This document shows positions 9,918-19,305 of a stretch of DNA of 64,000 bases, one piece after another (position 1 is the stretch's first letter; each line of letters begins with the position of its first letter). Under the pieces are notes generated by a model that did no database searches, had not been told where the DNA came from, and saw only the letters and a program-made list of their open reading frames with translations. The DNA lies in NCBI GenBank assembly GCA_902705865.1, contig CACSIO010000012.1, forward strand, positions 794,716 through 858,715. The letters are read 5' to 3'. Origin of the DNA: BD1-7 clade bacterium. GTDB lineage: Bacteria > Pseudomonadota > Gammaproteobacteria > Pseudomonadales > DT-91. The translations under genes were made by a program, and so were the position numbers.

Positions 9918-11369
9918 ATGTCTGATTCGACGCCTAGCGAAACGTCTAATTCAGCAAGCCAAAAACTGGGTCTGTTTAGCCTGATCGCGCTAACGGTCGG
10001 CGCTATGGTAGGTGGCGGGATTTGGTCACTGCCACAAAACATGGCGGATTCTGCAGCTCTCGGCGCGATTGTTATTGCCTGGGGAATTACCGCCATAGGT
10101 ATGTGGATGCTGACGCAGGTGTTTGCCGATTTACGGGAGCGTCGGCCGGAGCTAGAAGATGGCGTGTACACCTACGCCAAAGCTGGTTTTGGCGGGTTTG
10201 TTGGGTTCAACTCGGCATGGGGTTATTGGGTCAGTGCCTGGATAGGCAATGTTTCCTATGCCGTATTGATGTTCAGTGCCTTGGGGTATTTTTTTCCGGC
10301 GTTTGGCGCAGGCAATACGCTGGCTGCGCTAATTGGCCAAAGTATCATGTTGTGGGTATTTCACGGGTTGGTGTTAAGAGGCGTTAGGGAAGCGGCGTTT
10401 ATCAACCTGGTTGCCAGTATCTGCAAAGTTATACCGATTGTTCTATTTCTCATACTTGTCAGTATGGCGTTTCGTTGGCCTTTGTTTAGTCACGATATCT
10501 GGGGCTCGGCACTGCATTTACCCTTACTCAGTCAAATCAAAAGTACCATGTTGGTCACCGCATGGGTATTTGTTGGCATTGAAGGTGCGTTAGTTGAGTC
10601 TTCTCGGGCACGCAAGGCTGCGGATGTTTCACGCGCGACCTTTATCGGCTTTGCGTTAACGTTGATTCTGTATGTTGCCATCAGTGTGTTGTCTTTTGGG
10701 ATTGTTTCCCAATCTGCGTTAGCACACGCGCAAAACCCATCCATGGCATATGTGTTGGAGCAAGTTATCGGCAAAACCGGCGCATTGATTGTGACGATTG
10801 GCTTGGTTCTATCGTTGCTGGGTGCTTGGTTAAATTGGACGCTTCTCTGCGTGCAATTGCCTTTTGATTGCGCGCGTGGTGGTGGAATGCCGCGTATTTT
10901 CGCGAAAGAAAACAAAAATGCATCACCGGCTCCTGTGTTATGGCTGACAAACGGTCTTATTCAGGTCTTTCTGGTGATCACGTTTTTCTCCCAAGATACC
11001 TATCTCGGCTTGGTAAAGTTGGCAACCAGTTGTGTCTTGGTGCCTTATCTGTTGTGCGCGCTGTATGCTGTGAAACTGCACGTGCAAGAGCCCGACAGTA
11101 ACCGACGGCAGCAGTTTAGCCGCTGTGCTGTTGCCATCGGTGCAAGTCTCTATGCCGTTTGGATTTTGTATGCTGCTGGTGCTGAACTATTGCTGCAGAG
11201 CACCTTGCTGTATGCGCTCGGAATTGGTTTTTACGTTTGGGCGAAACGCGAAGCGGCCGCAGATGCCGAAGGGCCGGTACCTACTTTCTATCGTTATGAA
11301 AGCGTTATCGCAGCGGCGCTCGTGCTGGCAGGTTTATGGGAAATAGGGCGCATGTTAGGTTTCGTTTGA
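9918..11369 (+). CDS. arcD: Arginine/ornithine antiporter, APC family
   Basis: Inner-membrane exchanger expected to import arginine and export ornithine. 483 aa with about 12-13 hydrophobic segments; the first carries the APC substrate-loop motif VGAMVGGGIWSLP. It resembles basic-amino-acid/polyamine antiporters, and its position as the last gene of the deiminase operon gives the specificity. Unlike the common arcDABC order, the transporter is last here. It ends 24 bp from a convergent porin-like gene with no obvious T-rich terminator between. Confidence 0.9.
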   Translation: MSDSTPSETSNSASQKLGLFSLIALTVGAMVGGGIWSLPQNMADSAALGAIVIAWGITAIGMWMLTQVFADLRERRPELEDGVYTYAKAGFGGFVGFNSAWGYWVSAWIGNVSYAVLMFSALGYFFPAFGAGNTLAALIGQSIMLWVFHGLVLRGVREAAFINLVASICKVIPIVLFLILVSMAFRWPLFSHDIWGSALHLPLLSQIKSTMLVTAWVFVGIEGALVESSRARKAADVSRATFIGFALTLILYVAISVLSFGIVSQSALAHAQNPSMAYVLEQVIGKTGALIVTIGLVLSLLGAWLNWTLLCVQLPFDCARGGGMPRIFAKENKNASPAPVLWLTNGLIQVFLVITFFSQDTYLGLVKLATSCVLVPYLLCALYAVKLHVQEPDSNRRQQFSRCAVAIGASLYAVWILYAAGAELLLQSTLLYALGIGFYVWAKREAAADAEGPVPTFYRYESVIAAALVLAGLWEIGRMLGFV

Positions 11370-11393
11370 GCGCGCTTGAACGTCTGAGTGGTA

Positions 11394-12728
11394 TCAAAAG
11401 TCGTAACTGAAAATCAATAAGAAGTACTCGACGGTTTTGCTGCCGCCAGTCCATTGTGTTGCGCCCTCTAGTGGTGCTGTTATCGCCCCAACAAATGACA
11501 ACTTCATGGTATCGGTAGGCCGCCAATCGGCGATCAAGTTGTATTCTTGAGCAAAGGCCGGATCGGTCACAGGCTCGAAGGAATCAGTAAGCTGCCCACC
11601 GTTTGCTGTGTTGGCTAAAAAGTAGTAATACAACACGGATAGCGTCCATTCTTTTGATGGAGCCATAACCAATTTAGCCTGGTGAGAGGCGAGGTTGGTA
11701 TTGGTCAGAATATACTGGCCGAGGTATTCGCCCTGATACCAAGTTCCCCATGTGGTGCTGCTGTAAAATAGAGGGTCATAGTCATTATCAAAGGATGCAT
11801 AACGATACGACAGCCGCGGTGAGAATGGCCCGCCAAAATTCCAGGAACCTTCAGTAAACCAAGCGTTTTTTTGCAGATTTAGTGCGCCACGATGTTGCCA
11901 TACGTATTGGGTATCCATGCCCCAGCCTGGATTGTTGTCGGCGTTGTAGGTCGCTCTCACGCTAGCGTCGAAGGTGTTGCGTCGATCTTTATCGTCTGAT
12001 GCAAAAACATCCACGATGATGGCACCGAATAACCAATTATCACCAAACTTAAGATCCGTGTTAATACCGGCCAGATGTGTGTCTGAGTAGGGGAGATCAT
12101 CACGGCTTAAATAAAACACATTCACGGAGGCATTCTTGTTGATATCGATGTCGGCGGTTGCCGAGTTGTACCAACTGGAGTGAGGCCCAATCCACAATGA
12201 GCCGCGTTTACCGCCATCGGCTCCGCCTTTGGCAATCAGAAAGCTGCGCCCAACACGGTAGTTTTGGCGTCCAATCGCTAGATTGACGGCGTTGTATCCC
12301 ATATCAAACATGTTGCCTGACTGCCAGCCAACGACGGCTTCATGCAGTTCCAAGCGATTGACATATTTTGAGTCGGGATTAGAAATACTGGCATCGTAGC
12401 CGCCGCTGGAAATACCCAAAACGGAGACTTCTGCCCACACGGCGGATTTGTCGAGATCCCAGAAACCTGCACCGCCAAAGTTGACGACAGATTCATACCA
12501 GCTGGTCGCATGCTCACCCCTGCGCTGGCGATCTCGCCCGAACAGGTTGTTGGCAACCGAGATACCGGCAAGATCAACGCTGAAAATAGGCCGATAGGCC
12601 AAATCGCCTGAGCGATCCATCTGCTCTTCTTGAGGCGCTACCGCTTGGCTCATCGCACTGATAACACACAGTATTATCAGTGCCGTAGGTTTACGGAAGA
12701 TATTTAAGCGGGTAGATAGTCGTTTCAT
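11394..12728 (-). CDS. Outer-membrane porin-like barrel, alginate-export/carbohydrate-porin type
   Basis: Probable outer-membrane channel, 444 aa from the chosen start. The open frame extends 50 codons upstream, but ATG at 12728 gives a clear signal peptide (after KRLSTRLNIFRKP comes TALIILCVISAMSQA) and has AAGGA just upstream. The mature protein is rich in aromatic-edged strands and ends YFLLIFSYDF, a terminal-aromatic sorting end. Segments such as INTDLKFGDNWLFGA and SFDNDYDPLFYSS recall the alginate-export/OprD-like group, so transport of a sugar acid or oligosaccharide is possible but not shown. No sugar operon is adjacent. Confidence 0.65.
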   Translation of the reverse strand: MKRLSTRLNIFRKPTALIILCVISAMSQAVAPQEEQMDRSGDLAYRPIFSVDLAGISVANNLFGRDRQRRGEHATSWYESVVNFGGAGFWDLDKSAVWAEVSVLGISSGGYDASISNPDSKYVNRLELHEAVVGWQSGNMFDMGYNAVNLAIGRQNYRVGRSFLIAKGGADGGKRGSLWIGPHSSWYNSATADIDINKNASVNVFYLSRDDLPYSDTHLAGINTDLKFGDNWLFGAIIVDVFASDDKDRRNTFDASVRATYNADNNPGWGMDTQYVWQHRGALNLQKNAWFTEGSWNFGGPFSPRLSYRYASFDNDYDPLFYSSTTWGTWYQGEYLGQYILTNTNLASHQAKLVMAPSKEWTLSVLYYYFLANTANGGQLTDSFEPVTDPAFAQEYNLIADWRPTDTMKLSFVGAITAPLEGATQWTGGSKTVEYFLLIFSYDF

Positions 12729-12971
12729 GGCGTCCTTGCCCAATTCAGTCAGATCACTTGCAGGTGTTTCCATCTCACTGATAACCGGCGACCTTATTAT
12801 TGCGCTTCGGTTGTTGTGGTTTACCTGATGGTTAAGATTATAGACGGTAGATTTGAGGGTGCAGTTTACTCGATGCACAGGTCATCAAAGCCTTCATATG
12901 AATTGTGTTTGATGAAATGGTTTGGCATTGTGGTGTTCTAATTTCATGGAATCAAAACTAGGAGAGTAACG

Positions 12972-13931
12972 ATGCAATTACCCCTTCGCCAGTTTGGCCA
13001 GACCGATATGAAAATCAGCGCCTTGGGGCTAGGAACGTGGCAGTTTTCCGGGGGGAAGGGGATGGTTGGCGGCTATTGGGACGCTTTAGATGAAGTCACC
13101 AGTCGAGAGATTGTTAACTGCGCGGTGAACGGTGGAATCAACTGGTTTGACACAGCACAGGTATACGGCGGTGGTGAATCTGAGCGTAACCTGAGCAAGG
13201 CACTGACGTCCGCGGGCATTGCCAAAGAGGATGTGCATATCGCTACAAAATGGTGGCCGGTGATGAAAACCGCTGGGAACCTGAAAAGTACAATTGATGA
13301 TCGTATCGACTGTTTAGCACCGTTTCCTATTGCTCATCATATCGTACATCAGCCGTTCTCTATCTCGTCCGTTGCGCAACAAATGCACGCAATGGCAGAT
13401 CTAATGGATGCCGGAAAAATTCAATCCGTGGGGGTATCAAACTTCTCGGCTAAGGCGATGCGCAAAGCCCACCAAGTGCTCCAAGCACGGGGCTATGCAC
13501 TCACGGCCAATCAGGTGCGGTACAGTATGGTAACGCGTAACATCGAAACAAACGGCGTATTGGATGCGGCTAAAGAGCTTGGTATTACGATTATTGCCTG
13601 GTCACCGCTGGAACAAGGCTTGTTAACCGGACGATTCCATCGTGAGGGTGGTATTCCTGCGTCGATGAACTTCATGCGTAAGGGGATGTTGAAATCAACG
13701 GGCTTGCAGAAAACCCGCTCGTTGATTGATGCCATGCAGGCGCTAACGCAGAAGTACGATGCAACAATTGCGCAGATCGCGTTGAATTATACGGTCAACG
13801 TGCATGGTGATACTGTGGTGGCCATTCCCGGAGCCTCCAAAGTTTCGCAAGTTGAACAAAACCTTGGAGCGTTGCGTTTTCGTCTCGATGATGATGATAT
13901 TCAAGCGCTTACTGCGCTCTGTACCGCATAA
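12972..13931 (+). CDS. Aldo/keto reductase
   Basis: NAD(P)H-dependent oxidoreductase of the AKR superfamily, cytoplasmic, substrate unknown. The catalytic tetrad is visible: Asp and Tyr in NWFDTAQVYGGGESE, Lys in ATKWWP and His in HHIVHQPF; SVGVSNFSAKAM and the C-terminal IPGASKVSQVEQN are the usual cofactor-binding segments. 319 aa, normal length. GGAGAG lies upstream of the ATG. It is monocistronic and converges with the lipoprotein gene that stops 7 bp away. Confidence 0.9.
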   Translation: MQLPLRQFGQTDMKISALGLGTWQFSGGKGMVGGYWDALDEVTSREIVNCAVNGGINWFDTAQVYGGGESERNLSKALTSAGIAKEDVHIATKWWPVMKTAGNLKSTIDDRIDCLAPFPIAHHIVHQPFSISSVAQQMHAMADLMDAGKIQSVGVSNFSAKAMRKAHQVLQARGYALTANQVRYSMVTRNIETNGVLDAAKELGITIIAWSPLEQGLLTGRFHREGGIPASMNFMRKGMLKSTGLQKTRSLIDAMQALTQKYDATIAQIALNYTVNVHGDTVVAIPGASKVSQVEQNLGALRFRLDDDDIQALTALCTA

Positions 13932-13938
13932 CGAAGGT

Positions 13939-14679
13939 CTAACGAATATTGGTGAGGCGAATATTGGTAACAGTGCGTAATTGAACGCCGGTAATTGAGC
14001 CGCTGCGGAAGTCGCTGCTCAATGTTCCACGTCGTTCTCGCTGAATCGCGATGTCGAAATCATCGCATCGATTGAAGTTTTGACCTTGAAAGATAGTCGC
14101 CAAATCAATTTCATGGTTACCGTCATCGGCAGTGACTTCTCGCGCTGTCGATGCGACAGTGCTGCTTCCTAACGAGCATCTATAGGCGTAATTGATAACT
14201 AGGCGATTGCTCAAAAATCCGTTGTTTGACCATACCAGCAGAACTTTGCCGTCGTTAGGGCTAATTGTGCTGTCGCCGCTAGGGGCGCTTATGTCAAAAC
14301 CGGATGGCATATTTACCGCAGAGATATGTTCAGATGAGAGTGCACTTCGAGTCAGCGTGAAGGTGACTGAGGAGGTGTCGTCATCAGTATCTTCCTGCGC
14401 GTTGTAGACGGGTTGTGACTTGCTGCCGAGTTTCTTGAAGGTGAAATCTTTACCGTGTGCGGATGCAGTTACAGTATCAGTATTCGCTAATGTCAGTGGT
14501 TTATCGCCTTGTTTGAACTCCGCGGCCATAACCAATCGTTTGGTCGTTTGCAGGGCTGTATATTCGGCAGATATTGACGCTGTAGCGACGTCTTTGGAGG
14601 AATCTGCCGGGTCGTCGCTTGCCTTGCAGGCAGTGATGAGCAGTGTGGCGATAACTGTCATGGTCAGATTCTTGTTCAT
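13939..14679 (-). CDS. Lipoprotein of unknown function
   Basis: Not recognised. A 246-aa protein with a lipoprotein signal (LLITAC, Cys 18) and a short acidic/Ser linker. The rest looks like beta-rich extracytoplasmic domains; two widely spaced Cys (YRCSLG, FNRCDDF) could form a disulfide. No catalytic motif was found. Confidence 0.65.
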   Translation of the reverse strand: MNKNLTMTVIATLLITACKASDDPADSSKDVATASISAEYTALQTTKRLVMAAEFKQGDKPLTLANTDTVTASAHGKDFTFKKLGSKSQPVYNAQEDTDDDTSSVTFTLTRSALSSEHISAVNMPSGFDISAPSGDSTISPNDGKVLLVWSNNGFLSNRLVINYAYRCSLGSSTVASTAREVTADDGNHEIDLATIFQGQNFNRCDDFDIAIQRERRGTLSSDFRSGSITGVQLRTVTNIRLTNIR

Positions 14680-15053
14680 AAGGCTTCTTTTGTTATTAGT
14701 GTAAAAAGTGGTGTGACGGGTGCGTTATTCAATCACGACGTATTCAGGTGTAAAGCAGAATTCTGCAGGGCATTTAAAAAAGCGCGGCGCTTCACATTAT
14801 ATTGCGTTTGGGTAATTTGCGAGGAGCCAATGGTTCAACTGACTGAATATGATGCTATCACGCGCAATGGCTATTGACGGCAGAGTATACAGTAACAAAT
14901 TGTAATAAATGCGTTTTTCAAATTGCTATTAGTTGGCGTGGAGACGAAGATGTCGGAATTTTAGGGTGATCTCTGATAGTAAAATTATTCGTTTGAATCA
15001 ATCAATAAAGCGCTTCCATAAGATAGAGGTTGTTGTTTAGTGAGGGCATTAAG
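14680..15053. other. AT-rich intergenic region
   Basis: About 370 bp between two leftward genes, with no credible reading frame. It should contain the promoter of the lipoprotein gene. Confidence 0.4.
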
Positions 15054-15452
15054 TTACCTAGAGTGTGAGGGATAAACGAGCACGATTAAGTGATAGCCCA
15101 TTTTACCTTTTTCTATTTTTTTTAAGAAGAAACTGTGCGCTCTAGCCAGGGAGGTGAGGTCAAATACAATGCGTAGATTGTTAGTGTCTCGAATCCCAGA
15201 GCGGATTGAGCGAACAGGAGATCCGTTTTTGTCGATTTTACTCAAATCTACATCCAGCTCGGCATTGGTAACATCAATGACCACTCGGTCAGGATTGTTC
15301 AGAGTTAACAGTTTATGATCTGCGGGGCTATCGAGATTTAAAACAAGCCGCGTGTAGGTTGCAGTCTGCATAAGTTGTATATCGGTAACTTTTGTTTTGG
15401 CAACGGCAGGTAGTGCCAATAAAACGAGTGCACACATCAATAGGTTTTTCAT
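15054..15452 (-). CDS. Secreted orphan AMIN-domain protein
   Basis: A 132-aa periplasmic protein consisting of a signal peptide (MKNLLMCALVLLALPAVA) and a single AMIN domain: VTDIQLMQTATYTRLVLNLD, NPDRVVIDVTNAEL, VRSIRSGIRDTNNLRIVFDL. AMIN domains target amidases and secretin components to peptidoglycan or the septum. In AmiC-type amidases the domain is followed by a catalytic amidase domain, which is absent here: the gene stops at YPSHSR. It may be a stand-alone targeting protein or a remnant of a larger amidase. No downstream amidase fragment was seen. Confidence 0.8.
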   Translation of the reverse strand: MKNLLMCALVLLALPAVAKTKVTDIQLMQTATYTRLVLNLDSPADHKLLTLNNPDRVVIDVTNAELDVDLSKIDKNGSPVRSIRSGIRDTNNLRIVFDLTSLARAHSFFLKKIEKGKMGYHLIVLVYPSHSR

Positions 15453-16000
15453 AGTTAAAAAATTATCGAGTTATTGTGATTTCTGGTTTACGGCATTGTG
15501 TTGTATATGGTGAACCCTGTTTTTAGAGTCAAAAAGAAAGCCTGATTAATCTAAGTACTTGTAGTAAACGAGGGAGTCGTTAGAGCTCACTTAATCGTCT
15601 GTAGCTCGAGTCTTTTACATACCGTTTTGTCTGCACAACAAGATTACGATGCGTTCTTAGACTGCACTGCTCAAAGTTGGTTTACAGAGTAGGGTAGTCG
15701 TCTATTGGCAGTGTAGGAAACTCCGCGTTAAAAATTCTTAGGAGCTGTAGACGGCCGGTGCGTGATAAATTCGGCGAACCTCTCTAGCGCTTGAGAGGCA
15801 GGTTTGATCAGTATATGCCAATCGTTATTGGCCTATATTCTAAGTATCTTAGTGAGATAGTTGCAATGTGTGTTTGGCACATGTTGTTAAGCCGACTGTT
15901 TGTACCAATTCTTAGTTTTTGTTTTATTCATGCATTCACACGCGCGGAATGCGCCACTGGTTTATAATGCCGGTGTTTTCAATCAACCAGGAGCCCATAT
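15453..16000. other. 548-bp intergenic region with hairpins, no gene
   Basis: No convincing coding frame. It holds two small inverted repeats, CCTCTC/GAGAGG near 15779-15800 and GCCAAT/ATTGGC near 15816-15832, and a TATAAT at 15963-15968 that could be the -10 box of the dUTPase gene, although no good -35 box is visible at the right distance. Confidence 0.4.
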
Positions 16001-16612
16001 ATGCAAACTGAGCTGGAAGTCATGCTGGCTTTGCAGGATAAAATGAATCAGAAAGTTCACCCCGATTGGATCAATCAAGATTTCGCGTGGTTCCGAGCTA
16101 TCTGGATTGAGTGCGGCGAGCTGGTCGACCATTACGGCTATAAATGGTGGAAGAAACAGACGCCAGACATGGCGCAGGTTCAACTTGAGATTGTCGATAT
16201 CTGGCATTTTGGGTTGAGTATGCTCATTGATGGGCGTGACTACGCTGAGATTGCTAATGAGATCCAACAGGCGTTGGCGTCTGATGCGGTTGCGCAGCTA
16301 GAGGTCATCGATGCAACAGAGGCGCTTGCTGGCGCGATTTTGACGACTCGTGAATTCAGCGTGAATCACTTCTGGGCATTATTGGTTTCTGCCGATATGA
16401 GCTTCGACGACTTGTTCAAGCAGTATGTAGGCAAGAACGTGTTGAATTTTTTCCGTCAAGATAACGGCTATAAAGATGGCTCGTATATCAAAGTATGGGA
16501 AGGCCGAGAAGATAACGAACATCTTACCGATATTTTGTTGGCGTTGGACGCCAGCGGCGCAGATTTTGCTGATCAAGTCTATAACAAGCTGCAGGAACGT
16601 TATCCGGCGTAA
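16001..16612 (+). CDS. Dimeric all-alpha dUTP diphosphatase
   Basis: Likely hydrolyses dUTP (and dUDP) to dUMP, keeping uracil out of DNA. 203 aa, predominantly helical. Metal-binding acidic motifs of the all-alpha NTP pyrophosphatase superfamily are visible: IECGELVDHYGYKWWK near residue 40 and QLEIVDIWHF near 65; a further motif near the C-terminus (NGYKDGSYIKVW, then GREDNEHL) is characteristic of the dimeric dUTPase branch rather than MazG. CAGGAG lies upstream of the ATG. It converges with the DksA-like gene. Confidence 0.85.
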   Translation: MQTELEVMLALQDKMNQKVHPDWINQDFAWFRAIWIECGELVDHYGYKWWKKQTPDMAQVQLEIVDIWHFGLSMLIDGRDYAEIANEIQQALASDAVAQLEVIDATEALAGAILTTREFSVNHFWALLVSADMSFDDLFKQYVGKNVLNFFRQDNGYKDGSYIKVWEGREDNEHLTDILLALDASGADFADQVYNKLQERYPA

Positions 16613-16620
16613 TGTGCAGA

Positions 16621-16650
16621 ATTGGTCATAGTGATAGCGCTATGACCAAT
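16621..16650. repeat. Perfect inverted repeat between convergent genes
   Basis: An 11-bp perfect arm (16621-16631 with 16640-16650) around an 8-nt loop, just after the dUTPase stop. There is no T tract on either side, so it is not a classical terminator; it may still protect or end the converging transcripts. Confidence 0.45.
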
Positions 16651-16691
16651 GCACCAACAACATTCTCTAAGGCTAGGGGGCAAAGATTGCG

Positions 16692-17006
16692 CTATTCAGC
16701 GCAGGCAATACAGCGTTCTGCTTCCGGATAGGCTTTAAGGCGTGGTTCTTCGATGTCTTCGCCGCAGTCGAGGCAAACACCATAGGTGCCTTCTTTCACT
16801 CGGTTCAGCGCAGAATGTATCAGTTTTATCTCGTGGATGCCTTCAGCACGCAACGCAACTAGCACTTCTTCGTTTTCTCGTTCTAACGCCTGCTCACCAG
16901 AATCTGCACTGTGCTTTTTCTGAAGATCACGTTCGATGGCATCAACTCTGCGGCCGATTTCATCCTGTTTTTGCTCTAGCGTTTGCTTAAAATCAATAAC
17001 TTGCAT
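16692..17006 (-). CDS. DksA/TraR-type zinc-finger protein
   Basis: Small cytoplasmic protein of the DksA/TraR family, which acts at the RNA polymerase secondary channel. It has a helical N-terminal coiled region and a C-terminal four-Cys zinc finger (CLDCG ... CIACA) with the family segment GTYGVCLDCGEDI. ATG 17006 is preferred over an in-frame GTG at 17015 because AAGG lies about 8 nt before it; the protein is then 104 aa, shorter than DksA (about 150 aa) and like the short paralogues. Whether it responds to ppGpp cannot be told. Confidence 0.85.
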   Translation of the reverse strand: MQVIDFKQTLEQKQDEIGRRVDAIERDLQKKHSADSGEQALERENEEVLVALRAEGIHEIKLIHSALNRVKEGTYGVCLDCGEDIEEPRLKAYPEAERCIACAE

Positions 17007-17172
17007 GCACTCCACCTTGTGTAGTCCTGTAAAATAACCAATCCGTTTTCGTTTAGTGCTTACTAATATAACGTGACGGGTTAAAAACCATCTTGATGCT
17101 TGTCAAAGCAATATCCACTTGGCGAGGCTCTATGACAGAAACTCGGGTAGCGCCTCTGGAGTAAGTGACAGG

Positions 17173-18102
17173 CTATTTTTGACAATCACTGGTATCAATC
17201 ATCTGATTGTTTTCCAGTGCATCAATGCGTAGGGCTTCGTGCGTGTTGAAGAGCTGCTTTTTTAGACTATCAATATGTTGTTTTTTATCCCCATCAGTTA
17301 GGCCTTCTGCCTGATTTATTCGAATTTTTTCACAAATGAAGGATTCTGAGCGTTTTTTCCAGCGATTTCGCCGTTCATCGAGGGCTTTTAAGCGAATCGC
17401 AGCTTCAACACCGAATAGCTCAGTGCGAATTGCTGTTGGGTCTATATCCGGGTTTTCCTGAAGAAACTGTTGATAGTTGTCGTACGCACCCTGTTGCGTG
17501 TTTTCGTCGGCGTATTCATCCATATAGGATTCGTCGAATAAAGCCGTTATTTCACGATCGCTGAAGTGTTTCTCTTGCAGGTAATGTTCTCGTTGGCGAA
17601 TCTCGGCTAGGGTCCAGTCGCTGGCGTCATCGTTGCTGACAAGCTCTTCGTCGATATCCGTTCGGTACTGCAGATACCGCTCAAATAATCCATACAGATA
17701 ATATGCCAGTGGTTTTTCGTAGCGCTGGTTGAGGTCGGTTTTAACCAGTTCTTTGATCGCCTTTAATGGCATTTCGCCCTGCAGTGTCAGAAAGTACTCA
17801 TAGTAGTAGCGCAGGGTGTGGTCGATTTTCCAGCCATCTGCATCGCGACTGATGTTTGGTGCATCGACTTGAGAGCCCGCCAGTGATAGCGCCTGGTCGT
17901 CAAAAATTTCAGTAACCGACGATTCGATCGCTCCGCTGGTGGTATTTGAGGGGTCGATTAGAGGGCTTTTCGGCGTGGGTAATGCCTTTGTTTCAGGCGC
18001 AGGAGCTGAAACGTTCTCGCGGCTAATCAAAATACCCACGAAGACAGCAATAGCAAGAACGCCAATGGTGATCCATTGGCGTTGAGTCGGTTTTACAGAC
18101 AT
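17173..18102 (-). CDS. lifO: Lipase-specific foldase (lipase chaperone)
   Basis: Periplasmic steric chaperone that folds the lipase encoded just upstream. An N-terminal membrane anchor (residues 12-25, ITIGVLAIAVFVGIL) is followed by a Pro/Thr-rich linker and an extended helical domain. The foldase signature region appears as DHTLRYYYEYFLTLQGE, a variant of the family RxxFDYxL(S/T)xxGE motif. 309 aa, within the family range. It starts 19 bp after the lipase stop, so the two are cotranscribed. Confidence 0.85.
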   Translation of the reverse strand: MSVKPTQRQWITIGVLAIAVFVGILISRENVSAPAPETKALPTPKSPLIDPSNTTSGAIESSVTEIFDDQALSLAGSQVDAPNISRDADGWKIDHTLRYYYEYFLTLQGEMPLKAIKELVKTDLNQRYEKPLAYYLYGLFERYLQYRTDIDEELVSNDDASDWTLAEIRQREHYLQEKHFSDREITALFDESYMDEYADENTQQGAYDNYQQFLQENPDIDPTAIRTELFGVEAAIRLKALDERRNRWKKRSESFICEKIRINQAEGLTDGDKKQHIDSLKKQLFNTHEALRIDALENNQMIDTSDCQK

Positions 18103-18121
18103 CTAAGACGTTACCTGATCG

Positions 18122-19105
18122 TTACAAGCCCAGTGTTTTCAAGCGATTTGCTTGAGCACGATAAAGAGCCGGCGGATATGGCGCATCCTTCGCCTTCAAA
18201 CCCAGAAACCAGTTCATGTGATCCAGGTGGTTCATTTTGTAATCGTCACGAATAACGTGGCCCAGCTGCATGGAACAACGTGGCACGATACCATCATCGT
18301 CGTCACCGTCAATTGCCTTGGTAACAACCGCGTGCAGCAGATCTAGAGGATCCAGCTTATTGGTTGTTTGTGCGTTGCCACCCCATGAATAGTAACGGAT
18401 AGGTTCGTTGCTGATCGCATTAATAACGACTTCGTCGCCATCGGTGCCGCACGGTGCTGATGGTAAACCATCGGGGTACTTACCGTTAAATTCAACGATA
18501 CCCTCGGTGCTCATAGATTCCAGTGTATCCAAAATGTTTTGCTCGAAGTTATTTTGGCTGACGATATCAATAACGTGACCGAGTACGTTACCCATCAGAC
18601 CGATAATCAACGCAACCGGTGGGATATCCAGCGCCTTAGCATCGGCAACATCGGAGCCGAAATTGGCACCGGCAACAGACGTTACTGAGGCAACGAGATC
18701 TGGGCGGGTGGCGGCAACATATCGAATGGTTGGGGCACCGAGGCTGTGTCCAAACAGGTTGAATTTGGGTTTGCCCGAGATTGCCGCGAATTCATCCAGT
18801 TGTTTAATGAGTTGCTCGCCGCGCTGTTCAGGTTTTGTCGTACCGGATACTTCGGCGATATACACTTCTGCGCCACCGTTTCTTAAAACGGTTGGAATTT
18901 GATAAAAATACTGGAGACCGAAAATGTCATCAAAGCCATAGAGGCCATGTACCAGAACGATCGGATAGTCGGTTTTGGAATACTCGGGTTCATCGCTAAA
19001 GAGTAATGGATGGCCGGGAATCGCAAAGTTGATTTCGGTTTTACAGCCCGATATGGAAAATAGCAGGCACAGGCTGATAGCCAGAAAAGAGATTTTTTTC
19101 ATCAT
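18122..19105 (-). CDS. Triacylglycerol lipase with lipoprotein signal
   Basis: Alpha/beta-hydrolase lipase of the foldase-dependent family (I.1/I.2). The oxyanion segment IVLVHGLYGFD and nucleophile motif GHSLG (Ser near 119) are clear; Asp in DDDDGIVP and His in NHLDHMNW complete the triad, and two Cys (APCGT, VPRCS) match the family disulfide. 327 aa. The signal peptide ends ISGC-K, a good lipobox, so the enzyme is probably lipid-anchored rather than freely secreted, which is unusual for this family. The next gene is its foldase. Confidence 0.9.
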   Translation of the reverse strand: MMKKISFLAISLCLLFSISGCKTEINFAIPGHPLLFSDEPEYSKTDYPIVLVHGLYGFDDIFGLQYFYQIPTVLRNGGAEVYIAEVSGTTKPEQRGEQLIKQLDEFAAISGKPKFNLFGHSLGAPTIRYVAATRPDLVASVTSVAGANFGSDVADAKALDIPPVALIIGLMGNVLGHVIDIVSQNNFEQNILDTLESMSTEGIVEFNGKYPDGLPSAPCGTDGDEVVINAISNEPIRYYSWGGNAQTTNKLDPLDLLHAVVTKAIDGDDDDGIVPRCSMQLGHVIRDDYKMNHLDHMNWFLGLKAKDAPYPPALYRAQANRLKTLGL

Positions 19106-19305
19106 GAAAGCCGCTTTATTATTATTGGGTTTTGTAACGCTATCAACACATCATAGAGAACTCTGACAGTAAAGAGCCATTACCTCTATAGACAAATGTG
19201 TTATTTACGCGGCCTTGTTAACACTTTTGTGAGATAAGCGAAGTTCGATCAAGTTCTTATAAGTTGATGCGAAAACCAATCAAAATTTCGTCAACTTACA
19301 AGATG

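Noticed and set aside
11394..12878. Longest start for the porin-like gene at 12878
   Set aside because: The first 50 residues are polar and precede a normal signal peptide; ATG 12728 with an AAGGA site is more plausible.
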